Positions 25,901 to 35,708 are shown, counted from the first letter of the stretch. The stretch: 64,000 nucleotides of DNA from Blattabacterium sp. (Blaberus giganteus) (GCF_000262715.1 NC_017924.1:496001-560000); one strand, 5' to 3'. The notes: a model not told the origin generated them from the sequence alone. Numbers and translations: made by a program.

Positions 25901-26617
25901 ATGAAGTACAAAAGATCATTATTGAAATTAAGTGGAGAATCTCTTATGGGAGAGAACGAATTTGGACTTCATTCTCCTCGTCTTCAACAATATGCTGAAG
26001 AAGTAAAAAAAGTAGTAGATATGGGAGCTCAAGTCGCTATAGTAATTGGAGGGGGGAATATATTTAGAGGTTTTTCTAGAATCAAAGAAAAAGCTATAAA
26101 TCGGATCGAAGGAGATTATATGGGAATGTTAGCTACCGTTATTAACGGAATAGCCTTTCAATCGTATTTAGAAAATGTAGGAATATGTACCTATATTCAA
26201 ACAGCTATTAGAATGGATGAAATTGCAGAACCTTTTGGAAAAGATAGAGCGATCCATCACCTTGAAAAAGGTAGAGTTGTAATATTTGTAGCAGGATTAG
26301 GAAATCCTTATTTCACAACAGATACAGCTGCAGTTTTACGTGCAATAGAAATAAAAGCTGATGTATTATTAAAAGGAACTAGAGTAGATGGAATCTACAC
26401 AACGGATCCAGAAAAAGATAAATATGCTAAAAAATTTAAAAACATATCTTTTGATATGGCATATAAAATGAGAATTAAAGTAATGGATCAAACAGCTTTT
26501 ATTTTAGGAAATGAAAATGATTTACCAATTATTATTTTTGATATTAACAGAAAAGGAAATTTTAAAAAAGTAATTTCTGGAGAAGAAATAGGAACTATGG
26601 TTTCTAAAAAAAAATAA
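25901..26617 (+). CDS. pyrH: Uridylate kinase
   Basis: PyrH phosphorylates UMP to UDP for pyrimidine nucleotide synthesis. The amino-acid-kinase fold shows KLSGESLMG near residue 8, IVIGGGNIFRG near 46, GNPYFTTDTAAVLRA near 133 and GTRVDGIYTTDPEKD near 159. Length 238 is normal. It begins a tight block pyrH-frr-asnS-rpoN with gaps of 4, 1 and 5 bases. The pyrH-frr pair is a widely conserved neighbourhood. Confidence 0.96.
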   Translation: MKYKRSLLKLSGESLMGENEFGLHSPRLQQYAEEVKKVVDMGAQVAIVIGGGNIFRGFSRIKEKAINRIEGDYMGMLATVINGIAFQSYLENVGICTYIQTAIRMDEIAEPFGKDRAIHHLEKGRVVIFVAGLGNPYFTTDTAAVLRAIEIKADVLLKGTRVDGIYTTDPEKDKYAKKFKNISFDMAYKMRIKVMDQTAFILGNENDLPIIIFDINRKGNFKKVISGEEIGTMVSKKK

Positions 26618-26621
26618 AATT

Positions 26622-27176
26622 ATGGATGAATTAAACGATATTTTTTTCTCTTGTAAAAAAGATATGGAAAAAATTTTGAAACAACTGAAAAAAGAAATTC
26701 ATCGTGTTAGATTAGGCAGTAAATCTGTGTCTTCTTTTTTAGAAAAAATAAAAATAAAATGTTATGGAACTTTTTTTCCACTTATAGAAGTGGCCAATAT
26801 TTCTATTATAGATAATATGAATATATCTATTCATCCTTGGGATCGTTCTATTATTTCAGATATAGACAAAGCTATTATTGATGCTAATTTAGGTTTTATG
26901 CCCACAAATAAAGGAGATTCTATTCATATACATTTGCCTGTAATTACAGAAGAAAATAGAAAAAATTTCATGAAAAAAATTAAGTTGCAAACAGAACATG
27001 CTAAAGTATTTGTGAGAAAAATTAGAAAAAAAAATAATCAACATATAAAAAAATTAAAAATATCAGAAGATGTTTCTAAAATCGGAGAAAATCGTATACA
27101 AAAAATAACGAATGAATACATACAAAAAATAGAAAATTTTTTTCTTCATAAAGAGAAAGAAATACTGAAAATATAA
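26622..27176 (+). CDS. frr: Ribosome recycling factor
   Basis: Frr, with EF-G, splits the post-termination ribosome. The 184-residue protein has the family layout: N-terminal helix with LKKEIHRVRLGSKSV, the beta domain with YGTFFPLIEVANISI and the helical return containing IHLPVITEENRKNFMKKIK. The region normally reading RTGRA reads RLGSK. It follows pyrH by four bases. Confidence 0.95.
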   Translation: MDELNDIFFSCKKDMEKILKQLKKEIHRVRLGSKSVSSFLEKIKIKCYGTFFPLIEVANISIIDNMNISIHPWDRSIISDIDKAIIDANLGFMPTNKGDSIHIHLPVITEENRKNFMKKIKLQTEHAKVFVRKIRKKNNQHIKKLKISEDVSKIGENRIQKITNEYIQKIENFFLHKEKEILKI

Positions 27177-27177
27177 A

Positions 27178-28587
27178 ATGGTAAAAAAATATTCAGTAAA
27201 AGAATTACTAAATAAAGAGAAATTATTCATAAATAAAAAAGTATTGGTTGAAGGATGGATCCGTTCTTTTCGTTATTCTATTTTCATCACTTTGAATGAT
27301 GGATCTACAGTTAAAAACTTACAAATTATTTTATCCAATAAATTAGAAAAAAAAATTATAAAAAAAATAACAATTGGAAGTTCAATTAGAGTTATAGGAA
27401 TAGTAAAAAAAAGTATTGGGACAAAACAATGTATTGAACTCCAATCTTTAGATATAATTATATATGAATCAATAAATACAGAAATTCTTCAAAAGTCAAT
27501 CTTACAACCTAAAAAGCACAGTTTGGAAAAACTTCGTGAACAAGCTCATTTACGTTTTAGAACAAACATTTTTAGTTGCATTATGCGAATTCGTCATCAT
27601 ATAGCCTTTTGTATCCATAAATATTTTCATGAACATGGTTTTTTTTATCTTCATACTCCAATTATTACTACTTCAAATTGTGAGGGAACTGGAAAAATGT
27701 TTCAAATTACAACCATGGATTTTAAAAGTAAAACAATAGATTATAAAAAAGATTTTTTTAAATGTAAAACTTATCTAAGTGTATCTGGACAATTAGAAGC
27801 GGAAACCGCTTCTTTAGGATTAGGAAGAGTGTATACTTTTGGTCCTGTGTTTAGAGCAGAAAATTCCAATACTTCACGACATTTATCGGAATTTTGGATG
27901 ATTGAACCAGAAATTGCTTTTTATCATCTAGAAGAAAATATCAATTTGGCTGAAGATTTTTTAAAGTTTATTATCAAATACATTGTTGAAAATAGCATGG
28001 AAGATTTAGTTTTTTTAAATCAATATTTGGAAAAATATAATCGAAAAAAAGACAATTTCCTTTTAGAAAAATTAGAACTTATCTTAAAATTTCCATTTAA
28101 AAAAATTAGTTATACAGAAGCTGTAAAAATTCTTGATCAAGAAGAAAAGGAAAAAAATATAAAATTTTTACATCCAATTATTTGGGGAATGGATTTACAA
28201 TCAGAACATGAACAATATTTAGTAGATAAATATTTTAAAATTCCTGTAATTATATTTGATTATCCTTGTAACATTAAAGCTTTTTATATGCGTATGAATG
28301 ATGATGGAAAAACTGTTAGAGCTATGGATATTTTATTTCCTGAAATAGGAGAAATTATTGGAGGATCTCAAAGAGAAGAACGTTATGATATATTATTACA
28401 ACGGATGAAAGATACAAATACTGATCAAAACAAACTTTGGTGGTATTTAGATACACGTCGTTTTGGTTCTGTTCCTCATAGTGGTTTTGGGTTGGGTTTT
28501 GATCGTTTAGTTCAATTTATTACAGGAATGAATAATATTCGTGACGTGATCCCATTTCCAAGAACTCCAAACCACGCAGAATTTTAA
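27178..28587 (+). CDS. asnS: Asparaginyl-tRNA synthetase
   Basis: This class IIb synthetase charges tRNA-Asn directly. An N-terminal OB-fold anticodon domain (VLVEGWIRSFR, to about residue 100) precedes the catalytic core. The core carries motif 2 FGPVFRAENSNTSRHLSEFWMIEPE, split here as FRAENSNTSRH and EFWMIEPE near residues 220-245. Motif 3 is GFGLGFDRL near the C-terminus. The Asn-specific EFWMIEPE context distinguishes it from AspRS. Length 469 is normal. It lies between frr and rpoN in one operon. Confidence 0.96.
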   Translation: MVKKYSVKELLNKEKLFINKKVLVEGWIRSFRYSIFITLNDGSTVKNLQIILSNKLEKKIIKKITIGSSIRVIGIVKKSIGTKQCIELQSLDIIIYESINTEILQKSILQPKKHSLEKLREQAHLRFRTNIFSCIMRIRHHIAFCIHKYFHEHGFFYLHTPIITTSNCEGTGKMFQITTMDFKSKTIDYKKDFFKCKTYLSVSGQLEAETASLGLGRVYTFGPVFRAENSNTSRHLSEFWMIEPEIAFYHLEENINLAEDFLKFIIKYIVENSMEDLVFLNQYLEKYNRKKDNFLLEKLELILKFPFKKISYTEAVKILDQEEKEKNIKFLHPIIWGMDLQSEHEQYLVDKYFKIPVIIFDYPCNIKAFYMRMNDDGKTVRAMDILFPEIGEIIGGSQREERYDILLQRMKDTNTDQNKLWWYLDTRRFGSVPHSGFGLGFDRLVQFITGMNNIRDVIPFPRTPNHAEF

Positions 28588-28592
28588 AAAAC

Positions 28593-30029
28593 ATGTTAAA
28601 ACAACAATTATTGCAAAAAGGACAACATAAACTTTCTCCACAACAAATAAGATTAATGAAATTAGTTCAATTATCTACTTTAGATTTTGAACAAAAAGTT
28701 CAACAAGAATTGGAAGAAAATCCGGCTTTAGAAGAAGAAAATTATTCGGAATTAGAAGAGAATTCAGATATATTAGAAAATGAGATCAATATCACAGAAG
28801 ATCAAAATCAATCTGTAGATACATCACCTGAAATAAATGATGAAATAGAAGATGTTCAAATCAATAATCAAAATTATACTATGAAAAAGTATATTCCTAT
28901 TATTTCTGGAATTTCTTTTCAAGAATATTTAAAAAATCAATTGCATACATTTCGTTTAAATGAAAAAGATTTATTAATTGCTGATTTTATATTAGGAAAT
29001 ATAGATGACGATGGTTATATTAGAAGAAAAATTCCATCTATAGCGGATGATATTTTTCTGATACTTGGGATGTCTGTTTCGACAGAAATAATAGAAAAAT
29101 TACTTATAAATTACATACAAAAATTAGATCCTATAGGTGTAGGATCCAGAAATCTACAGGAATGTTTACTGATTCAATTAGAGAAAAAAAAAATCACTCA
29201 AGAAATTTTTTTATCAAAAAAAATTATACAAAATCATTTTGAATTTTTTGTAAAAAAACATTATCATAAATTGCAGAAAAGGTTGGGTGTTACAAAGAAA
29301 AATCTACGAAAAGCTATTGATCAAATCAAAAAATTAAATCCTAAACCAGGTAAAATTTATTCAGATAATACTAAAAATTTCGATCATATTATTCCGGATT
29401 TCGATATTTATATTTCAGATGAAAAATTAGAACTTTCTCTAAATCATAGAAATATTCCAGAATTAAAAGTATCATCTTTATATTTAGATATGTTAAAATC
29501 CTATAAATCAGTAAAAAATATAAAAAAAAATGAAAAAACAATTGTTTTTTTAAAACAAAAAATTGATTCAGCAAAATGGTTTGTAGATGCCATTAAGCAA
29601 CGTCAAAATACGTTGATGATCACAATGAATGCTATTATGGATTATCAAAAAGAATATTTTCTAACTGGAGATCCAGTTAAAATAAAACCTATGATTTTAA
29701 AAAATATTTCCCAAAAAATTGGAGTTGGGGTTTCCACTGTTTCACGTGTAGCTAACAGTAAATATGTTAATACACCATATGGAACTTTTCTAATAAAAAG
29801 TTTTTTTTCTGAGAAGATGATAAACCAAGAAGGAGAAGAAATCTCCTCCATTGAAATAAAAAAACTTTTAAAAGAATCAATAGATAAAGAAAATAAAAAA
29901 AAACCTCTTACCGATGAAAAATTATCCAAAATACTCAAAAAAAAAGGTTATTTAGTAGCTAGAAGAACTGTTTCAAAATATAGAAATCAAATGCATATTC
30001 CTGTTGCAAGGATGCGAAAAAATTTATGA
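28593..30029 (+). CDS. rpoN: RNA polymerase sigma-54 factor RpoN
   Basis: RpoN directs RNA polymerase to -24/-12 promoters and needs an AAA+ activator. Region I at the N-terminus is Gln/Leu-rich (KLSPQQIRLMKLVQL), followed by the acidic region II (about residues 40-90, many Glu/Asp). Region III carries the core-binding domain, the helix-turn-helix and the C-terminal RpoN box ARRTVSKYR. Length 478 is complete. The gene is cotranscribed with asnS (5-base gap). No enhancer-binding activator is present in this window. Its 3' end overlaps the convergent aldehyde dehydrogenase gene by 6 bases. Confidence 0.95.
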   Translation: MLKQQLLQKGQHKLSPQQIRLMKLVQLSTLDFEQKVQQELEENPALEEENYSELEENSDILENEINITEDQNQSVDTSPEINDEIEDVQINNQNYTMKKYIPIISGISFQEYLKNQLHTFRLNEKDLLIADFILGNIDDDGYIRRKIPSIADDIFLILGMSVSTEIIEKLLINYIQKLDPIGVGSRNLQECLLIQLEKKKITQEIFLSKKIIQNHFEFFVKKHYHKLQKRLGVTKKNLRKAIDQIKKLNPKPGKIYSDNTKNFDHIIPDFDIYISDEKLELSLNHRNIPELKVSSLYLDMLKSYKSVKNIKKNEKTIVFLKQKIDSAKWFVDAIKQRQNTLMITMNAIMDYQKEYFLTGDPVKIKPMILKNISQKIGVGVSTVSRVANSKYVNTPYGTFLIKSFFSEKMINQEGEEISSIEIKKLLKESIDKENKKKPLTDEKLSKILKKKGYLVARRTVSKYRNQMHIPVARMRKNL

Positions 30030-31382
30030 TTTATTTATAATTACAGTTTTCCAATTCGAAAATTCTTTTATAGATAAAGATGATAATTCTCTACCATATC
30101 CAGATTTCTTTACACCTCCAAAAGGAAAACGTGGGTCTGATTTTACTATTTCATTAATAAAAACCATACCAGTATCTATTTTTTTTGATATTTCTTCTGC
30201 TTTTTCTAAATCTTTCGTCCAAATAGAAGCTCCTAGTCCGTATAAAGTATCATTGATAATATCAGGAATTATTTTTTCTTGGGAAAAAGAAAAAATAATT
30301 CCTATTGGACCAAATATTTCTTCTTTCTTTACTATACAATTATCATATTCTACCCTTAATAAAGAAGGAGAAAAAAAATTACCATCTTTGGTTATTTCTA
30401 AACATATTTTTCCTCCATTTATAATAATATCCTTGTATTGCTGATACAATTTTTCGGATAAATCATAACGAGAAATATAACCTATTTTAGTTGATTCATC
30501 ATATAAATTTCCTCTTTGATATGTTTTCATTTCTTGTATAACTGCATCTATAAAATCATCTATTATAGTTTTGTCTACAATAAATCTTTTTGCAGAAATA
30601 CATGTTTGACCTGTGTTATTTAATCTAGATTCTGTAGCTAATTTTGCTATTTTTTCTATATTTTCCACATCTTTCATTACTACAAAAGCGTCATTTCCTC
30701 CTAATTCTAAAATAGATTTTTTAATGTATTTTCCAGATAATGATCCTATAATGCTTCCAATTAAAGCACTTCCTGTAAAAGTCACTCCTTGTATGACAGG
30801 ATGAGCTATAACAGGTTCTATTTTATTAACATCTATTAATAAAATTTGAAAAACTCCTTTAGGAAAACCAGATTCTAAAAATATTTTTTCTAAAATAAGA
30901 GAAGATCCTGTTGTATTAAAAGCTGGCTTAATGAGAATTACATTTCCCAATAACAAATTGGGAATAGTTGACCTGATCGTTTGCCAAATAGGATAATTCC
31001 AAGGCATAATTCCTAGTATAGCGCCTAAAGATTCAAATTTTACATAAGAAAATTCATATTCGGTATGAATTTTTTTCATAAAAATAGATTCTTTTAATTC
31101 ACAATAATGTTTACACAAATCAATACTTTTATTGACTTCTGCATAAGATTGAGTAATAGGCTTTCCCATTTCTTGAGTAATGGAGTAAGCTATAATGTCT
31201 ATAGATTTTTGCATACAAAAATATAGTTTCATTAAACATTGAACTTTATAATTAAAGGAAAAATTTTTCCATTTCATGTATGCATGATGAGCTTCAGACA
31301 ATTTGATATTAATATCTTTATTAGATAATAAATAATAAGTTTTTAATACATTATCATCTACAGGATTAATAGTTTGAAACAT
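30024..31382 (-). CDS. NAD(P)-dependent aldehyde dehydrogenase, succinate-semialdehyde type
   Basis: This 452-residue ALDH-fold enzyme has the catalytic C261 in NTGQTCISAKR and the general base E226 in LELGGNDAF. The cofactor and substrate loops are PWNYPIWQ near 127 and FTGSALIGS near 202. The closest recognisable group is the succinate-semialdehyde dehydrogenase (Sad/GabD-like) clade common in Bacteroidota, but aldehyde specificity cannot be proven by eye. Conversion of succinate semialdehyde to succinate would feed the TCA cycle. It leads downstream of sufE and metE on the minus strand. Confidence 0.85.
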   Translation of the reverse strand: MFQTINPVDDNVLKTYYLLSNKDINIKLSEAHHAYMKWKNFSFNYKVQCLMKLYFCMQKSIDIIAYSITQEMGKPITQSYAEVNKSIDLCKHYCELKESIFMKKIHTEYEFSYVKFESLGAILGIMPWNYPIWQTIRSTIPNLLLGNVILIKPAFNTTGSSLILEKIFLESGFPKGVFQILLIDVNKIEPVIAHPVIQGVTFTGSALIGSIIGSLSGKYIKKSILELGGNDAFVVMKDVENIEKIAKLATESRLNNTGQTCISAKRFIVDKTIIDDFIDAVIQEMKTYQRGNLYDESTKIGYISRYDLSEKLYQQYKDIIINGGKICLEITKDGNFFSPSLLRVEYDNCIVKKEEIFGPIGIIFSFSQEKIIPDIINDTLYGLGASIWTKDLEKAEEISKKIDTGMVFINEIVKSDPRFPFGGVKKSGYGRELSSLSIKEFSNWKTVIINKS

Positions 31383-31394
31383 CTCATTTTTTTT

Positions 31395-31844
31395 TTAAAT
31401 TCGTCCATTCAAGCTAACAGAAATTTTTGCATTAAAAGCTATGGCGTAAAATTTTATTTTTTTTAAAAATAAAAGCATCCCATTAGCTCTAATAGGAGAT
31501 AAAAAAGTTTGAAATCCGATTTCATAAATAAAATTAACATTAGAAGAAATAATTTCAAAAGGAAATAATCCTGAATATACTCGAATCATAAGAGCGGCCA
31601 TTCCTTTAGGTAATAATGCGTCACTATCTGCTTCAAAAAAAATACGTGATCCATTAAATTTAGCTTCTAACCAAACTTTGGATTGACACCCATGAATTAA
31701 TTTATCTTTAGATCTAAATTCAGGTGATTTTTTAGATAATTTTTTTCCTAAATCTATCAAATATTCATATTTTTCCTCCCAATTTTTAAGAATTTTAAAT
31801 TCCTTTTTTATGATTTCTTCTTTTTTATGTAAAGTCATTTCCAA
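31395..31844 (-). CDS. sufE: SufE family Fe-S cluster sulfur acceptor
   Basis: SufE accepts persulfide sulfur from the cysteine desulfurase SufS and passes it on for Fe-S cluster assembly. The active-site Cys is C53 in the conserved HGCQSKVWL segment, and the SPIRANGML stretch near residue 127 is also typical. The 149-residue length is normal. It is separated from its suf operon partners, none of which lies in this window. Neighbours are metE upstream and the aldehyde dehydrogenase downstream. Confidence 0.93.
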   Translation of the reverse strand: MEMTLHKKEEIIKKEFKILKNWEEKYEYLIDLGKKLSKKSPEFRSKDKLIHGCQSKVWLEAKFNGSRIFFEADSDALLPKGMAALMIRVYSGLFPFEIISSNVNFIYEIGFQTFLSPIRANGMLLFLKKIKFYAIAFNAKISVSLNGRI

Positions 31845-31878
31845 ATTTTTATATCAACAATGAAAATATACATTTTTC

Positions 31879-34155
31879 TTATTTTTTTAATTTGAGTCTA
31901 GCCATTTTCGCTGCTTTTGTCATATTGTGAAGTGATATCAATACTTCCTTCCATTTCCTAGTTTTTAGACCACAATCTGGATTGACCCAAATATTTTTGA
32001 TAGGTAATTTTTTTGAAGCTTTTTCTATTAAGTAAAATATCTCTTTTATAGTAGGAATTCTTGGAGAATGAATATCATATACACCTGGCCCTATTTCATT
32101 AGGATAAGAAAAAACTGAAAAGGCTTTTAATAACTCCATTTTAGATCTAGAAGTCTCCATAGTAATAACGTCTGCATCCATATCTGCTATATATTCAAAT
32201 ATATCGTTAAATTCACTATAACACATATGTGTGTGTATTTGAGTTTCATCTTTCACTCCGCTTGAAGAAATACGAAAAGCTTTAATAGACCAGTCAAAAT
32301 AAGATTTCCAATTCTTTTTTTTCAAAGGTAATCCTTCTCTTAGGGCAGGTTCATCGATTTGAATAATTTGAATTCCAGATTTTTCTAAGGACAAAACTTC
32401 TTTTCGAATAGACCAAGCTATTTGGTAAGCCGTATGAGAAATAGGTTGATCATTTCTAACAAAAGACCATTGTAAAATGGTAACAGGACCAGTTAGCATC
32501 CCTTTCATTAATTTTTTTGTTTGAGATTGAGCAAAACATATCCATTCAACAGTCATATTGTCAAGACGATCTACATCTCCATAAATAACAGGAGGTTTAA
32601 CACAACGGCTTCCATAACTTTGTACCCATCCATTATCAGTAGAAAGAATTCCTTTTAGTTTTTCTGAAAAATATTCCACCATATCAGTTCTTTCAAATTC
32701 ACCATGAACTAACACATCTAAATCTATTTCTTCTTGCTTTTTAATAACATCTACAATAAAATTTTTAATTTTATTATCATATTCTTCTTGACTTAGTTCT
32801 TTTTTTCGAAATTTATTTCGCAAATTACGTATTTCTTTTGTTTGAGGAAAAGATCCTATAGTAGTAGTAGGAAATAAAGGAAGATGGAATTTTTCTTTTT
32901 GTTTTTTTTGTCTAATATAAAAATGATTATCTCTTTGTACATCTTTATCTGTTATTGTTATATTTTTAACTCTTTCCTTTATTTTATGATCACAAAAAAC
33001 AGAAGAGTTAATAGATAAAATACTTTTATTTCCTTTGACTATTTTTTCTAAATCATTCAATTCATAAATTTTTTGTTTTGCGAAAGACATTCTGTTTTTT
33101 ATATCTATATGAATAGAATGCTCATATTCTAGATCTATAGGAACATGCAAAAGAGAACAATTAGGTGCAATCATAATTCTATCTTCTCCTATAAATTCTA
33201 TTGCTTTTTCTATCTTTTGAATAGAATTAAGATAATTGTTTTTCCATATATTTCTTCCATCGATAAGGCCCAAAGACAAAATCATTTTTGATTCTCTTGA
33301 AAAAAAAGAAAGTATTTTTTCCAATTGATCTGAATCTTCTACTAAATCTATATGTAAAGCTTTAACAGATATATTTTGAAAAAGAGATATATTTTCTGAT
33401 ATACCATCAAAATAAGAAGTTAACATAATATTAATTCCAGAACAAAATTTAGATATTTCATCATAAGCATATTTAAAAACTTCTTTCTCTTTTTCAGACA
33501 TATCTAAAACTAAAATAGGTTCATCTAATTGAATCCAATTCACTCCTTCGTTTTTTAGTTTTTTAATGATTTTTATATAAATAGGAATAATATTTTCTAC
33601 CAAATCCATCCTATTAAAGGATTTTTCTTTTTCTTTTCCTAAAAATAAATAAGATATAGGTCCAATGAATACAGGTTTAATTTTTTTGTAAGATTTCAAT
33701 ATTTTTTTAGATTCCTCTAATTCATCAAAAATTTTATTCGAAAAAATAGAAAATTTTTGATTTTTATCAAACTCTGGAACAATATAATGATAATTAGTAT
33801 TAAACCATTTTGTCATTTCCATAGCTTTAATATCCCATTCATTTTTTTGAAATCCTCTAGCCATAGAAAAATACAGATCAATATTATTATGAATTATTGG
33901 AATAGAAAGATAAGATTCTGAAATAACGCCTAATAATAATGACATATCTAGAACATGATCATAAAAGCTAAAATCATTGCATGGAATTAAATCTAGATCA
34001 GCATTTTCTTGCGTTTTCCAATTTTCCATTCTTATTTTTTTTCCCACTTCAAACAAAGCATTAGAATCTATTTTGTTTGACCAATAAGCTTCACAAGCTT
34101 TTTTTAACTCTCTTCGTATCCCTATGCGAGGATAACCCAAATTATGTTTCAGCAT
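31879..34155 (-). CDS. metE: Cobalamin-independent methionine synthase
   Basis: MetE transfers the methyl group of 5-methyl-THF triglutamate to homocysteine without B12. The 758-residue, double-barrel protein has N-terminal LGYPRIGIRRELKKA and a C-terminal barrel with the zinc ligands. H and C are seen in IHTHMCYSEF and the last Cys in NPDCGLKTRKW, with GSFPQT and DEPALREGLPL between them. All key residues appear intact. The enzyme removes any need for cobalamin in methionine synthesis. The leader region is C-free on the coding strand and rich in repeated TATG/GTATG words. Confidence 0.96.
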   Translation of the reverse strand: MLKHNLGYPRIGIRRELKKACEAYWSNKIDSNALFEVGKKIRMENWKTQENADLDLIPCNDFSFYDHVLDMSLLLGVISESYLSIPIIHNNIDLYFSMARGFQKNEWDIKAMEMTKWFNTNYHYIVPEFDKNQKFSIFSNKIFDELEESKKILKSYKKIKPVFIGPISYLFLGKEKEKSFNRMDLVENIIPIYIKIIKKLKNEGVNWIQLDEPILVLDMSEKEKEVFKYAYDEISKFCSGINIMLTSYFDGISENISLFQNISVKALHIDLVEDSDQLEKILSFFSRESKMILSLGLIDGRNIWKNNYLNSIQKIEKAIEFIGEDRIMIAPNCSLLHVPIDLEYEHSIHIDIKNRMSFAKQKIYELNDLEKIVKGNKSILSINSSVFCDHKIKERVKNITITDKDVQRDNHFYIRQKKQKEKFHLPLFPTTTIGSFPQTKEIRNLRNKFRKKELSQEEYDNKIKNFIVDVIKKQEEIDLDVLVHGEFERTDMVEYFSEKLKGILSTDNGWVQSYGSRCVKPPVIYGDVDRLDNMTVEWICFAQSQTKKLMKGMLTGPVTILQWSFVRNDQPISHTAYQIAWSIRKEVLSLEKSGIQIIQIDEPALREGLPLKKKNWKSYFDWSIKAFRISSSGVKDETQIHTHMCYSEFNDIFEYIADMDADVITMETSRSKMELLKAFSVFSYPNEIGPGVYDIHSPRIPTIKEIFYLIEKASKKLPIKNIWVNPDCGLKTRKWKEVLISLHNMTKAAKMARLKLKK

Positions 34156-34185
34156 AAAAACTTTTTATTATTTAAATTTTGTTTC

Positions 34186-34220
34186 CATTCATACATCTCA
34201 TACATCATATCCATACATAC
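34186..34220. repeat. Imperfect CATAC-word repeat upstream of metE
   Basis: This stretch is a run of CATAC, CATATC and CATACAT words and contains no G on the plus strand (G-free from 34182 to 34233). The 16 bases at 34190-34205 match 11886-11901, upstream of the alpha/beta hydrolase, at 15 of 16 positions. It may be simple-sequence slippage in an unconstrained gap. Confidence 0.5.
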
Positions 34221-34256
34221 AATAATATACTATGTAATATGATAAATAAAAATTAA

Positions 34257-35447
34257 CTAAATATCCGATATTTGATATAAATATTCCAAAATTTTTTTGT
34301 CTAGAACAGAGAAATTTTTATTTCTTCTATTCATCACAATTTCAGCTGTTTCACAAACTTTATTTAAAGGAATTCTTTTTTTACTTTGAATTCCTCCCAA
34401 AAAGAAAGAAGGAATATATCTAGGAGGAAATCCATATCCAAAAATATTATCACTAACACCTACGATCGTCGCTGTATTAAATTGAGTATTTATTGCTGAT
34501 TTTGAATGATCTCCCATTATTACCCCAAAAAATTGCAAATTAGTAGAACTAAAAATTTTTTTTTCATAATTCCAAACTGTTACTTTTTTATAATCATTTC
34601 TTAAATTAGATATATTAGTTCCAGCTCCTAAATTACACCACTCTCCCAAAATAGAATTTCCTAAAAATCCATCATGAACCTTATTGGAATAAGAAAAAAT
34701 CACAGAATTAAAAATTTCTCCTCCTATTTTACAAAAAGGGGCTATAGTTGTTCCTCCATATATTTTTGATCCTACATTCAGGATAGCGTTTTTTCCAATT
34801 GATACGGGGCCCCTGATGACGGATCCTTCCATAATTAAAACTCCTTTTTCAATATATATAGGCCCATATTGGGCATTTAATACAATATTATTTGCTTTTA
34901 TATCTTCTTCTAAAAATATTTTATCCTTACAAATAACATGATTGTTTCCCAACAAAGAAAAAGATTTTTTACCCTTTGTAAAAAATATAAAATCTTTTTT
35001 TAAGACCGTTTCATTATTTATAAATATATCCCATGGATATTGAATATGAATAATTTGTTTTACACAATATGTTTTTTTATATTTTTTTGAAAATAAAGAA
35101 AGAATATTTTCTTCTTCCAAAGAAAAATTCTTTTTTATAGCAATCATTTTTTCTTTAAAAAAAATGGTCTCGTTTTCTTTTAAAAAAGAAAGAATTTGAA
35201 TTAATTCTTCATTAGGAAGAAATGAAGAATTAATTAACAATATATTTTCAAAAAATGAATACTCTTTTTTTGAAAATTTATCCGATAGAAATGGTTGTGT
35301 AATAACACAATCCACATTTTTTCCAATATATTTTTCCCATCTTTCTTTTATTGAAAACAATCCCAATCTGATTTCTGAGACAGGTCTAGTAAGTGTTATC
35401 GGAAATAATTTATTCCATTCTATTCCATCATATAATATAAAATTCAT
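34257..35447 (-). CDS. GlmU-like sugar nucleotidyltransferase/acetyltransferase
   Basis: This protein belongs to the Bacteroidota 'alternative GlmU' type (TIGR03991-like), inferred to make UDP-GlcNAc. The N-terminal half begins FILYDGIEWNKLFPITLTRPVSEI (split as LYDGIEWNKLFP and ITLTRPVSEIRLG), the degenerate nucleotidyltransferase domain. The C-terminal half (about residues 185-350) is a left-handed beta helix of hexapeptide repeats (VLIMEGSVIRGPVSIGKNA) with GEWCNLGAGTNISNLRNDY near 265. Length 396 fits. It provides the precursor for MurA and lipid synthesis if the function is right. It lies 6 bases after rpmE2. Confidence 0.85.
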   Translation of the reverse strand: MNFILYDGIEWNKLFPITLTRPVSEIRLGLFSIKERWEKYIGKNVDCVITQPFLSDKFSKKEYSFFENILLINSSFLPNEELIQILSFLKENETIFFKEKMIAIKKNFSLEEENILSLFSKKYKKTYCVKQIIHIQYPWDIFINNETVLKKDFIFFTKGKKSFSLLGNNHVICKDKIFLEEDIKANNIVLNAQYGPIYIEKGVLIMEGSVIRGPVSIGKNAILNVGSKIYGGTTIAPFCKIGGEIFNSVIFSYSNKVHDGFLGNSILGEWCNLGAGTNISNLRNDYKKVTVWNYEKKIFSSTNLQFFGVIMGDHSKSAINTQFNTATIVGVSDNIFGYGFPPRYIPSFFLGGIQSKKRIPLNKVCETAEIVMNRRNKNFSVLDKKILEYLYQISDI

Positions 35448-35453
35448 ATGAAT

Positions 35454-35708
35454 TTATAATTTTTTATATTTTTCATATTTTTTCTTAAATTTCTCTGCGG
35501 GACCTGTTTTTCCTAGGAACCTTTTTTCTCCGGTAAAAAAGGGATGTGAATAACTAGATATTTCCATTTTGTATAATGGATAATTATTTCCATCTATATG
35601 AATAGAATCTTTTGTTATGACTGTTGATTTACAAATAATCATGTTTTCATTATTAATATCTTTAAAAACAACAGGTCTATAATTTTCTGGATGTATTTTT
35701 TTTTTCAT
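35454..35708 (-). CDS. rpmE2: 50S ribosomal protein L31 type B
   Basis: This is an 84-residue protein that begins with the family hallmark MKKKIHPENYRPVVFKD and has SSYSHPFFTGEKRF and GPAEKFKKKY in its C-terminal half. The zinc-binding CxxC motifs of type A L31 are absent, which defines type B. Its first 32 bases overlap the end of fabH in another frame, so its start is placed inside the upstream gene. Confidence 0.95.
   Translation of the reverse strand: MKKKIHPENYRPVVFKDINNENMIICKSTVITKDSIHIDGNNYPLYKMEISSYSHPFFTGEKRFLGKTGPAEKFKKKYEKYKKL

Noticed and set aside
30004..30444. 146-codon plus-strand frame over the aldehyde dehydrogenase 3' end
   Set aside because: It overlaps the well-supported dehydrogenase frame in antisense and shows no family features.
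35677..35708. fabH/rpmE2 overlap as evidence of a wrong rpmE2 start
   Set aside because: The rpmE2 N-terminus MKKKIHPENYRPV is highly conserved, so its start is right; the FabH tail is simply extended.
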